Below, in pieces: positions 25,346-34,000 of a DNA stretch of 51,905 nucleotides. The stretch lies in NCBI GenBank assembly GCA_051004815.1, contig JBPCJY010000122.1, positions 1 to 51,905 of the forward strand. Direction: 5' to 3'. The notes below the pieces were generated by a model that made no database searches, was not told where the DNA came from, and worked only from the letters and a program-made list of their open reading frames with translations. Each line of letters opens with the position of its first letter. Position 1 is the first letter of the stretch. Position numbers and translations under genes: made by a program. Origin of the DNA: JBBQXY01 sp051004815 (GTDB lineage Bacteria > Chloroflexota > Ktedonobacteria > Ktedonobacterales > Ktedonobacteraceae).

Positions 25346-26002
25346 ATGAAAGAGCAGTCTCTGGATAATCTATGGCTGGCGCAAATGCTGTTCGATCTTG
25401 GAGCAGTACAGTTCGGAAACTTCACAGTGAGCGAATCCGCCGTCAGCTCACCTGTATTTGTGAACCCCAAGGTACTTATCAGCAACCCAACCGCGCTACG
25501 CGTCGCCAGCAAACTCATGCAACAAGAAATTAGCCTGGCCCAATCATTACGCCGCCCACGCGTTCACCCCTTTGGGGTCGTTGCCGGTGTCCCAGTCGGT
25601 GGCTTACTGCTGGCTTCAGCCTACTCGTTGGAAACAAATATTCCGCTTATTTATGCTCGTAGCCGCCCGGAGGGTACTGGCAAACGTGGTATTGAGGGAC
25701 GTTTCACCCCCGGCGACACCGCCCTCATTATCGACGACCTCATCACGCGAGGAAGTAGTATCCTGGAAACAGCAGCCTTGCTCGAAGAAAATGGCTTGAA
25801 GGTCAAAGATGTCATCGTGCTAGTTGATCGTGAACACGGAGCAGTAAAGCGTCTACACGATCTTGGCTACAACTTGATCAGTATTTTGAAACTGGATATT
25901 ATGCTCAACCATTATATGTCCAGAGGACTTATCTCCGAAGAAACCTACCGCACCTGTTCCGAGTATCTCCGCAGCAAGCAGGGGGAAATTCAGCAATCGT
26001 AA
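25346..26002 (+). CDS. pyrE: Orotate phosphoribosyltransferase-like enzyme
   Basis: A 218-residue type I phosphoribosyltransferase. The PRPP-binding motif is ALIIDDLITRGSSILE, preceded by the flexible loop segment with the GTGKRGIEG signature of OPRT (Lys and Glu contacts) and followed by VLVDREHGAVKRL. OPRT makes OMP from orotate and PRPP in pyrimidine synthesis. The Met at 25346 fits the family N-terminus (LAQMLFDLGAVQFGNFTVSE) and the promoter. No other pyr genes are nearby, so a salvage or regulatory PRTase is a less likely alternative. It is divergent from the ABC-F gene. Confidence 0.85.
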   Translation: MKEQSLDNLWLAQMLFDLGAVQFGNFTVSESAVSSPVFVNPKVLISNPTALRVASKLMQQEISLAQSLRRPRVHPFGVVAGVPVGGLLLASAYSLETNIPLIYARSRPEGTGKRGIEGRFTPGDTALIIDDLITRGSSILETAALLEENGLKVKDVIVLVDREHGAVKRLHDLGYNLISILKLDIMLNHYMSRGLISEETYRTCSEYLRSKQGEIQQS

Positions 26003-26042
26003 CATGAGTTAGCGCAAAGCAAGAGGAGCATTTGAATGATTA

Positions 26043-26069
26043 CCAGGGCGACCGCGAGGGTCGCCCTGG
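26043..26069. terminator. Perfect 11-bp hairpin between convergent genes
   Basis: CCAGGGCGACC (26043-26053) pairs fully with GGTCGCCCTGG (26059-26069) around GCGAG. It sits between the OPRT-like gene (stop at 26002) and the slipin gene (stop at 26121 on the other strand). No T-run follows, but position and stability point to a terminator or transcript-end barrier. Confidence 0.65.
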
Positions 26070-26120
26070 CCCCCTCAACAATCATTCACAGGCCCTGGCT
26101 ATGCTCTATGCAACAGCGCG

Positions 26121-26984
26121 TTATTGCAACGGTGGTACGTATGTTGGCGTTACATGTGTCTTTGGACTATCGCCGTTGTGCTGTTCTTTGTCGCCATTTT
26201 GCAGCTCTATCGAATGCGTCTGGCTCCTCATCATGTTGATAAACGGCTCAATGATATCAATCGGCAGCGGAAAGATGATCGTTGAGTTCTTCTCGACCGC
26301 GATCTCTGTCAGCGTTTGCAGGTAGCGCAACTGGAGCGTGCTGGACTGTGAACCAATGACCTGGGCCGCTTGTGCTAACTGAGCCGAGGCCTGCAATTCA
26401 CCTTCAGCATGAATAATTTTCGCCCGCTTCTCGCGCTCTGCCTCTGCTTGCTTCGCCATGGCACGCTGCATCGTCACAGGCAATTCAATATCTTTAATCT
26501 CCACTGCTGTGACTTTGACGCCCCAACGCTCGGTATGCTCATCAATAATGGTCTGTAGTTCCCCATTGATCTTGTTGCGCTGTGCCAGCAGTTCATCCAA
26601 TTCCGACTGGCCCAGGACGTTACGCAGCGTTGTCTGTCCAATCTGCGTTGTCGCCTGCATAAAGTTCATCACATTCACCACTGCTGCATTTGGGTCAACC
26701 ACGTAAAAGTAGAGCACCGCCGTCACTTTGATGGTAACGTTGTCGCGGGTAATCACTTCCTGCGGTGGCACGGTTAATGTCACAATACGGAGATCGACTT
26801 TAATCATGCGGGTAATCACCGGTGGCACCCAGAAGACGCCTGGCCCCTGCGCACCTGTCAAACGCCCAAGGATAAAGATGACACCACGCTCATATTGTTG
26901 CACAACACGCAATCCAGAGAGAGCAAACAAGATCAAGATGACTACAATGACGCCGATTAAGATGAAAAGAATGGTAGGGTCCAT
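26121..26984 (-). CDS. SPFH/band 7 membrane protein, slipin (stomatin-like)
   Basis: A 287-residue protein. A single N-terminal membrane helix (about 4-26) is followed by an SPFH domain (VVQQYERGVIFILGR ... GPGVFWVPPVITRMIKVDLR ... VTLTVPPQEVITRDNV) and a helical stretch rich in Ala, Glu and Gln (AMAKQAEAEREKRAKIIHAEGEL) that oligomerises in this family. The short C-terminal tail is polar. GGAGG lies six bases before the ATG. Together with the NfeD gene just upstream (30 bases) it forms the conserved slipin/NfeD pair: NfeD proteases are known to cut the C-terminal tail of the partner slipin. Confidence 0.93.
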   Translation of the reverse strand: MDPTILFILIGVIVVILILFALSGLRVVQQYERGVIFILGRLTGAQGPGVFWVPPVITRMIKVDLRIVTLTVPPQEVITRDNVTIKVTAVLYFYVVDPNAAVVNVMNFMQATTQIGQTTLRNVLGQSELDELLAQRNKINGELQTIIDEHTERWGVKVTAVEIKDIELPVTMQRAMAKQAEAEREKRAKIIHAEGELQASAQLAQAAQVIGSQSSTLQLRYLQTLTEIAVEKNSTIIFPLPIDIIEPFINMMRSQTHSIELQNGDKEQHNGDSPKTHVTPTYVPPLQ

Positions 26985-27014
26985 GAAAAACCTCCTGACT
27001 GAATCAATAACATT

Positions 27015-28403
27015 TTACTCAAGTGAGTGTTGCGTATACACATCAACCGGGTCTAGCAGATGCACTGGTTGCACAAACAGGCGTAAACCATCGACGGCAA
27101 CAACCTGTAATTCGGTGTTCGCATCGGCAGAAGTTGTGGGATTGTTTAACACGGCAGCCCAATTTTCACCGCCATAATTGACGCGTCCTTCGGGTAAAAG
27201 AGGGGTTATTGCAGTAACTTTGGCACCGACCATCCCCTCAACACCAGTGGTCACAGGACGCCTCTGTGCTCGTACAATGAAGGTAATCAAGGTAAAGCTG
27301 ATAAGCCCCAATAGGCCAGCCATGATGTAGACCAGGACAGGATTGACCTGTGGTCCACCATAGGGTCCACCGCTATTAAAGAAGAGTAGCGCACCAAAGA
27401 TCAGCGAAATCATGGCTCCTATCGTCAATATGCCATGGGTTGGGAGACGTACATCCAGAACAAGCAGCGCGAATGCCAGTACCATCAACGCCAATCCCGC
27501 CCAGTTCAGTGCAAGCGAGCCAATTCCGAACAGGAAAAGTAAGAGCGCAATAGCCCCTACTGTGCCAGGGAGAATAGCTCCCGGATGCGATATCTCCAAG
27601 TAAATGCCAATCATCGCCACAATGAACAGTAAAAAGATGACGTTAGGATCGAGCAAAAAACCGTAAACGTTGTCGAAAAGGCTCGGTTGCAGCATTTGCA
27701 CTGCAACTCCGGCTGTGTGCAACGTCACCGGGCCAGAGAGCAGCCCGACCGATTTCCCATCCACCTTCGTGAGCAAATCGTTCAAATTGTTCGCTTCCAG
27801 ATCGACAATGCCCTGGTTCACAGCGGTTGTATCATCATACGACGCCGCGTCAGTGACCATCTTGGTGGCCAAATCAACCGAGCGATGGTAGCGATTCTGA
27901 ATGCCAGTCATCGAGGCCACCAAGTCATGCTCTAACTTTGCTTTGAGTGTCGAGCCAAGATCAGCCCCTGTAATATCGACTGGACTGGATGCGCCAATAC
28001 GGGTAGTAGGGGCCATGGCCGCAACCTGGGCCGCGAGAGTTACAAACGCACCAGCAGAGGCAGCATATCCGCCCGTTGGTGAAACGTAGGAGATAATGGG
28101 AACGGTGGTGTTCAACTCTGCTTCAGCCATAGACTTCATGGCACTGATGTCGCCACCCGGCGTATCAACCTCAATCACCAGTGCTTGCGCTCCATCGCTG
28201 GCCGCGTTCGCAATCGACTGTGTGAGGAAATGCAGAGAAGAGGGTCCAATATCTGTATTGAGCACCATCACATCTACATGTGGTGAAGCTGCCAATGCAG
28301 TACGAGCAGTCAGGGTAATAGACAAAGCAACAGCGAGGATCATTGTACCTATTAGCAATAGTGACAATGATTGTGCTTTACGTCGAGCCTGGCGCGAGAA
28401 CAT
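27015..28403 (-). CDS. NfeD-family membrane serine protease (ClpP-class), slipin partner
   Basis: A 462-residue protein with a signal peptide or first helix (about 10-40), then a ClpP/SppA-like domain. The nucleophile Ser is in PTGGYAASAGAFV and the general-base Lys is probably in SVDLATKMVTDA. Four to five membrane helices follow (about 245-385) and a C-terminal OB-fold NfeD domain (about 400-455). This is the long NfeD1b-like form. The ATG at 28403 has GGAGG eight bases upstream; an in-frame TTG at 28418 would overlap that site. It is the first gene of the slipin operon. Confidence 0.92.
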   Translation of the reverse strand: MFSRQARRKAQSLSLLLIGTMILAVALSITLTARTALAASPHVDVMVLNTDIGPSSLHFLTQSIANAASDGAQALVIEVDTPGGDISAMKSMAEAELNTTVPIISYVSPTGGYAASAGAFVTLAAQVAAMAPTTRIGASSPVDITGADLGSTLKAKLEHDLVASMTGIQNRYHRSVDLATKMVTDAASYDDTTAVNQGIVDLEANNLNDLLTKVDGKSVGLLSGPVTLHTAGVAVQMLQPSLFDNVYGFLLDPNVIFLLFIVAMIGIYLEISHPGAILPGTVGAIALLLFLFGIGSLALNWAGLALMVLAFALLVLDVRLPTHGILTIGAMISLIFGALLFFNSGGPYGGPQVNPVLVYIMAGLLGLISFTLITFIVRAQRRPVTTGVEGMVGAKVTAITPLLPEGRVNYGGENWAAVLNNPTTSADANTELQVVAVDGLRLFVQPVHLLDPVDVYTQHSLE

Positions 28404-28744
28404 AGTAATTTCCTCCAAACCAGTAATGCCTGGACTAAAACGCGCCTAAAAAGTTGCAATATACTTACTAAGGTTATCACATAACCGCAGAAGGAAGTAA
28501 TGTCATCGCGTATTTCAATATGATAGAATCACATTACCTCATTGCTATTTGCTATACTAAAATATAACATATTGTTATGGAGGTGTCAAGTAGTATGGAA
28601 CCGATGATTACCCACGAGTCTGCTCTTCCGCAAACGAAGTAACGTTTTCAGGTTCAGCATACAGCTACAGTATATGCAGGCTGCATGAATTGCTCCCATG
28701 AAAATGCTGAGATGGAACTGAGAAGGGATGAAGAGATGAGGCAG
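28404..28744. other. Intergenic region between NfeD and histidine kinase genes
   Basis: About 340 bases. The left part holds the leader of the minus-strand NfeD gene. The middle (28540-28575) is AT-rich with a plus-strand TATACT box. A short plus-strand reading frame with a strong ribosome binding site lies at 28595-28642 (listed separately). Confidence 0.5.
28595..28642 (+). CDS. Micro-ORF (15 residues) or 5' end of a decayed small gene
   Basis: ATG at 28595 is preceded by GGAGGTG at a spacing of nine bases, one of the best ribosome binding sites in the window, and the frame ends at a TAA after 15 codons (MEPMITHESALPQTK). The same frame stays open after this TAA for about 50 more codons, into the 3' end of the antisense kinase gene, and contains a CxxC motif (YAGCMNCSHE). 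This looks either like a leader peptide or like a short zinc-ribbon-type gene with a nonsense mutation. I do not recognise a family. Confidence 0.35.
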   Translation: MEPMITHESALPQTK

Positions 28745-30811
28745 TTATTCTTCTACACTAACAGGTGGAAGAGTTTCACTGTGGGCATTTGGCGTGATGA
28801 GAATACTTTCCTGTCCGTTCTGCGTTATCCCATGATCTGAGTGGGGCAACGGTATAGTTGTTCTCGTTTTTTTCTTGGTAGGGAGGGAAGGTGCTGCCGG
28901 GAGAGTGAAGCAAAAGCGGCTTCCCAGTCCAGCAATGCCCGGACTTTCTATCCAGATGCGCCCGTCCATGGCTTCCACCATTTGTTTGCTGATATACAAC
29001 CCCAAACCTGTTCCGCGCACGTTCCCGACCAGGTCTCGTTTAAGGCGTACAAACTTGCCAAAGAGCAACGGTATCTCCGCGGGGGGAATGCCGTGGCCTG
29101 AATCCTGCACACAGATGCATACTCTTGCAGCCTCTGCAGCCTCTGCAGCCTCTGACGATACTCCCGACGGCGTAGCGAGTAATCGTGCGCTGATCGAAAT
29201 CTGACTCCGTGGAGGTGAGTACTTAAACGCATTAGAAAGCAGATTCAGCAAAATTCGTCGCAAGTACTGCCGATCAGCGTAAACCGCGCTATCCTTGGCT
29301 ATGTCCAGTTTCAGCACATATTGTTGTCGCTTCTTTGGCTCAAAGAGATCAAGCACCTCGTGTGCCACTCTGTCCATTGAAAGACGTTCCAGTAGCGTAG
29401 CTTTTTCATGGAAATCGCCCCGAATAGCCTCTAGCACATTATTAACGAGGTGCAGAAGTTCCTCGCAACCATGAACGGCATGCTGGAGGAAGGTGGTTTG
29501 CGTCTCTTCGTCAATCTGTTCTCGATACTCAGTGAGCAGATTGAGATAGCCATTGATTTCGGTGAGGGGGGTACGCAACTCGTGATTGACATTCAAAAGA
29601 AATTGGTCTTTGAGATCGTTCAAATGACGCTGTTGTTCGTAAGCTGCCGCTACTTGCACTGCCTGTTCTGCTAATTGCATATTGGCTTCGCTCAGCGCTT
29701 CATTTTTTGTATGTAGCTCCTGTTGCACCTTACGCAGTTCCCTGTTGTAAAAAATCGTTTCGCGAATAGCGAATAACTGTCGTAACAGCACAATTGCAAT
29801 GAGTACGCCTCCCCCCCAATATACCCCTAGCTCTAAGGCACCGCTTGCTCCTGTGTGCCAAACATACAAAGTAAGCAGAATGACCGCCGGAATGAACATG
29901 TAGGGCCGCAGTGCATGCCAATCTGATACATTCAGAGCAGCCGCTTCACGAGATGCGTTCTCCTTTTGTATCATGCGCAGAGAGGTGTCCTGACGTGTAT
30001 GAAAATGATTAAAGGCTTGAGCGGCCAATCCAATGAGCATATAGCCCACAGGCCAGCCTACATCCTGCCAACCATTGACATAGATATTTTGCAATGTTTG
30101 GTAATCGTAGATGCTATCAGTGATGACAATGACGATTAAGCCAAGCGAAAGGAGGCGCACAACGGGTGTGAGTGCAGAGTTCGTGGAGTGGAACGAGAGC
30201 CGTAGGACGCAGAAAATTAAGATGAGATCGAAAAATGGGTATGCGCTACCGACAACCAGTGCAAAGTTTGACTCATAGCCCTGCAACAACGTTGGGCCAA
30301 GCACAAAATACCAACTAAAGGTCACGACAGCAGCCATCATCATAATGCTATCGAGCATAACTCGCCAACGTGCCATACCTGATAGCCGACGCGTGGGCAG
30401 GAGAAGAATGCCAACCATCAGGAACGGGAATGTACTCAAATAGGCCACATCAGCCCAGGATGGAAATGGTGCCCAATGACGGATGTCATAAAAGGTATAG
30501 ATCACTTGCCCAATAAACTGGCAGAAAAGACCTGCCGCCAGAAAGATTGGTACCCAGTGCTGAGCTTTTGATGCCAGAGAGCGATCAGATGCCTGCTCAG
30601 GCATACGTTGCCACAATCCCCTTATGCCAATGAAACAGAGAAGAGTACCCAGCAGCCAACCAAGAGCTTGTCCAATATCGTCTCCAATCATAAATACATA
30701 ATACGTGCCTGGTTTAAGGAGAACCCAGGTCAGAAATAAGCTATTGAAGACAGCAAACAGCGTTACACTATACCAGAAAGTCCGTGGGAACGTACCGTGC
30801 TTAACACTCAT
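28745..30811 (-). CDS. Membrane histidine kinase with multi-helix sensor
   Basis: A 688-residue kinase. About nine membrane helices fill residues 12-350, without a recognisable extracellular domain. A coiled coil (about 355-400) leads to HisKA with H410 in LLNVNHELRTPL, then HATPase_c with N box (ILLNLLSNAFKYSPP), GHGIPPAE and GTGLGLYISK. Residues after ~645 form a polar tail. A nine-base triplication (29126-29152) encodes an EAAEAAEAA insert within the ATPase domain. AGGGAG lies nine bases before the ATG. No response regulator is adjacent, so it is an orphan kinase here; the ligand is unknown. Confidence 0.88.
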   Translation of the reverse strand: MSVKHGTFPRTFWYSVTLFAVFNSLFLTWVLLKPGTYYVFMIGDDIGQALGWLLGTLLCFIGIRGLWQRMPEQASDRSLASKAQHWVPIFLAAGLFCQFIGQVIYTFYDIRHWAPFPSWADVAYLSTFPFLMVGILLLPTRRLSGMARWRVMLDSIMMMAAVVTFSWYFVLGPTLLQGYESNFALVVGSAYPFFDLILIFCVLRLSFHSTNSALTPVVRLLSLGLIVIVITDSIYDYQTLQNIYVNGWQDVGWPVGYMLIGLAAQAFNHFHTRQDTSLRMIQKENASREAAALNVSDWHALRPYMFIPAVILLTLYVWHTGASGALELGVYWGGGVLIAIVLLRQLFAIRETIFYNRELRKVQQELHTKNEALSEANMQLAEQAVQVAAAYEQQRHLNDLKDQFLLNVNHELRTPLTEINGYLNLLTEYREQIDEETQTTFLQHAVHGCEELLHLVNNVLEAIRGDFHEKATLLERLSMDRVAHEVLDLFEPKKRQQYVLKLDIAKDSAVYADRQYLRRILLNLLSNAFKYSPPRSQISISARLLATPSGVSSEAAEAAEAARVCICVQDSGHGIPPAEIPLLFGKFVRLKRDLVGNVRGTGLGLYISKQMVEAMDGRIWIESPGIAGLGSRFCFTLPAAPSLPTKKKTRTTIPLPHSDHGITQNGQESILITPNAHSETLPPVSVEE

Positions 30812-31097
30812 CCTGCAATTCTCCCTTCTATGGCATTTAATTGTTTAGTTTAACACCTACAATTGTCCAGGTCTAGCTATTTGGGGCTGAAGCTGTACTA
30901 ATGTCTTTCCATTGGAGAAGTCATGCTTGTATTTCTCCTCATGCCAAACAAAGTGGAACGTCAATGCAACGCTAGCCTCTCTTAACTAAAGGCGAAAAGG
31001 CGAATGTGGTGGGTAGGCAGACTACTGTCGCGCTAGTTCCTGAACAACTTTTGCTTTGAAGTCTGCCTTATCCAATGTACGCGGCTGATTTCTAGGA
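30812..31097. other. Intergenic region with a long-loop inverted repeat
   Basis: This 286-base gap lies between the kinase gene and the end of the large repeat-protein gene. An inverted repeat AGGCAGACT (31015-31023) / AGTCTGCCT (31060-31068) lies about 30 bases past the stop codon of the large gene and may form part of its transcript end. Nothing else was recognised. Confidence 0.4.
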
Positions 31098-34000
31098 TCA
31101 AGTGATAGTGCGAGTAGGTACGTTCATTGGCATCGAATAAGGTATCTGTGAGGTAGGTGTATTCGTTGGGGTTGGTGTATCCGTCGGAACTGCGGTTGGT
31201 GCGGTCGTTGGCGTTGGCACTGGCGTATCCGTCGGTGCTGCGGTTGGTGCAGTCGTTGGCGTCGGAGTTGGCGTATCTGTTGGAACAGGAGTTGGCGTAT
31301 CCGTTGGCGTCACAATCGGCGTATCTGTTGGCGTCACGATCGGTGTGTCCGTTGGTGTTGCGGTTGGTGTATCCGTCGGGGTCACGGTTGGTGTATCTGT
31401 CGGCGTCACAATTGGTGTGTCCGTCGGGGTCACGATCGGCGTATCCGTTGACGTTGCGGTTGGCGTGGCTGTTGGTGTATCTGTGGGCGTCGGAGTGGGC
31501 GTTGGCATCTCACATGTCCATGATGAAGGATAGGTATTTCCCACATTGTCTGTGAAATTGAAGGAACCGCCTGGGCAGGCACTGGCCGAAACAGTGGCAG
31601 TCACCGACGTTGATCGGCCCGGTACCAGCGTTCCGCTTGACGGACTGAAAGTAACGCCAGACAAACTGCTGGATACAGACCAGTTCATATCACCCTGTGA
31701 ACCATCGACCAATGCCAGGGTGAAGGTACATGTATAGTTACCACTCCCATCGCCAGGACAGCTTGCGCTTGAACCGACTGCCAGCGTCGGAGCCACACAG
31801 CTCCATGCTATGCTGGCTGGAGTTGCCCCTCCTGAGCCAGAGAAGGTAAGGGTGGCGTTCGCTGGACAGGCCATGTCAAATATTGCAACAGTCACTTGTC
31901 CTGTTTGGCCTGGAGCGAGGGTTCCACTTGATGGGCTGAAGCTAATTCCGCTTAATTGATTTGCGCTCCAGGTCAGCGTGCTCTGATTATTTGCATCGCT
32001 ACTCACTGTTGCGGAACAAATCCAGCCTTGACCAGCGGTATAGGAACAATTACCTAAGCTGGCATACAACTGCGGTGGTGGTATGCATCCCCAACTCTCA
32101 TTCGCAATATTGACCGATCCCATGAAGCTGAAGGTGCCGTTCTGGCAATCTCCGTTGGGTACAAAGATACTCACTGGCGTACTCTGACCTGCAGATACTG
32201 TGCCACTTGATGGAGTGAAAATCACTCCTGGTAATCCACTACTAGCAAACCAATTTGAGGAACCTGTAGAACCAGAAGCCAACGACACGCTAGTCGTACA
32301 TGTCCAACCACCATTACTTACAGGACAGCTAGTATTCGCATTGAAACTGCTCGCGCTGACTGTTACCATTGGTGGTGCTACACAACTCCACGGCACAGAG
32401 GCTGTATTCCCGCTATCTGTTTCTGTAAAAGAGAGAGCGGTAGTGGTCGGACAGTTCATGGAAGAGAGCGTGACATTTACTGCTTCTGTCTGACCGGGAG
32501 GCACTACACCACTTGACGGACTAAAAAACACGCCAGCATTACCGCTGGATGCAGACCAGTTCATCGCACTCTGATTGCTTGGATCGCTGAGCAGTTCAAT
32601 ACTACAGTTCCAAACCTGTGACTGACCACCCAGACAGGCACTATTCGCATTGATTGTACTGCTTGAGCCAATGCTCAACTTTGGCGGTTTTACGCAGCTC
32701 CATGGTACCGAAACAGTATTTGTGGGTCCTTCAAAACTGAAGGAACCCTTGTAACACTCCCCTTTGGGAATAAAGATGCTCACCTGACTAATCTGCCCTG
32801 GAATCAAGGCACCCCTTGCTTGCGAGATGTCAGCTTTGTGTAAATTGCTGTCGATACTCCATTGAATGCTACGTTGAGAACCCGATGTTGGCGCAAGGGA
32901 TGCGGTGCAGTTCCAGCCATCGTCACTAGCAGGACAAGTAGCATCTCCTGCCACAAAATTGGTTGGACTAACCGTCAGCGATGTCGATTCTGTAGAACAA
33001 TGCCACGGCACCTGGATAGCATTGGCCGTACCTGTAAAGGTGAAGAGAGCGGCATCGTGGCAATCAGTGTCCGGTACAGAGATAGTCACTTGCACTGGTT
33101 TCCCTGCAATTAACGTACCTTGTGATGAGGTGAACTTGATGCCGCTTATTCCACTACTGGATGCCTTCCATTGCGAACTACCCTGCTCACCTGTAGCAAG
33201 CCCTAGCGTTACGGGACATACTATGCAGCCATTGGTGAACTTGTCTGGACTGGCTACCAGCTTTGGCGGTACACAACTCCACGTTGCAACAGTAGGCGTT
33301 GAGGCTCCTAAGAAAGTGAAGCTGGCACTGGCTGGACAGGTTACGTTGGGTATCACAATGACTATCTGCTCTGAAGAACCAGGAGGAAGTGTTCCCTTGG
33401 TCGGCAAAACAGAGATGCCAGCTACCCCATGGCTGGTTACAGACCAGTTCAGGTTGCGTTGAGTACCTTCGCTAATCAGCGTAGCAGGACAGATCCAGCC
33501 CTGACCTGAACCATATGTACCGAAAGTACAACTCGTATTCGCCTGTAAAGTCATTGGCCCCATAATAAGTTTCGACTGCTCGGCTGAACAATGCCATGCT
33601 ATAGGGACAGTATTGCTCGGCCCTGTGAAAGTCAAAGTGGCATTCCTTGGACAGGTCATATCGGGTATAAGCGCATTGACATGAGCTATCTGACCTGGCA
33701 GCAAGGTACCTCGCTTTGGATAAAAGGTGATGCCAGCTATCCCGCTGCCGGATGCAGTCCAGTTGAGGCTAGTCTGAGCAGAGTAGCTGTTGCTCACCTT
33801 TACTAGACAGTCCCACCCCTGACCTTGCGTATAAGAGCAGTTAGTAGCATCGAGGCTGTGTGAGCCAACAACATTCAATGTAGCCAAACGAACAGGTTTT
33901 GTTGGTACTGGTTTCGGCAAAGGGGGTGGAGAAGGAGAAGAGACCACGGTAAGTTTTATGGCTGGCTTCGCGTTGCCCCCATTCGAGGTAAACTGTAGCG

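Noticed and set aside
31157..31505. CRISPR array
   Set aside because: The repeats are short, degenerate, without spacers, and encode an in-frame Thr-Pro tail.
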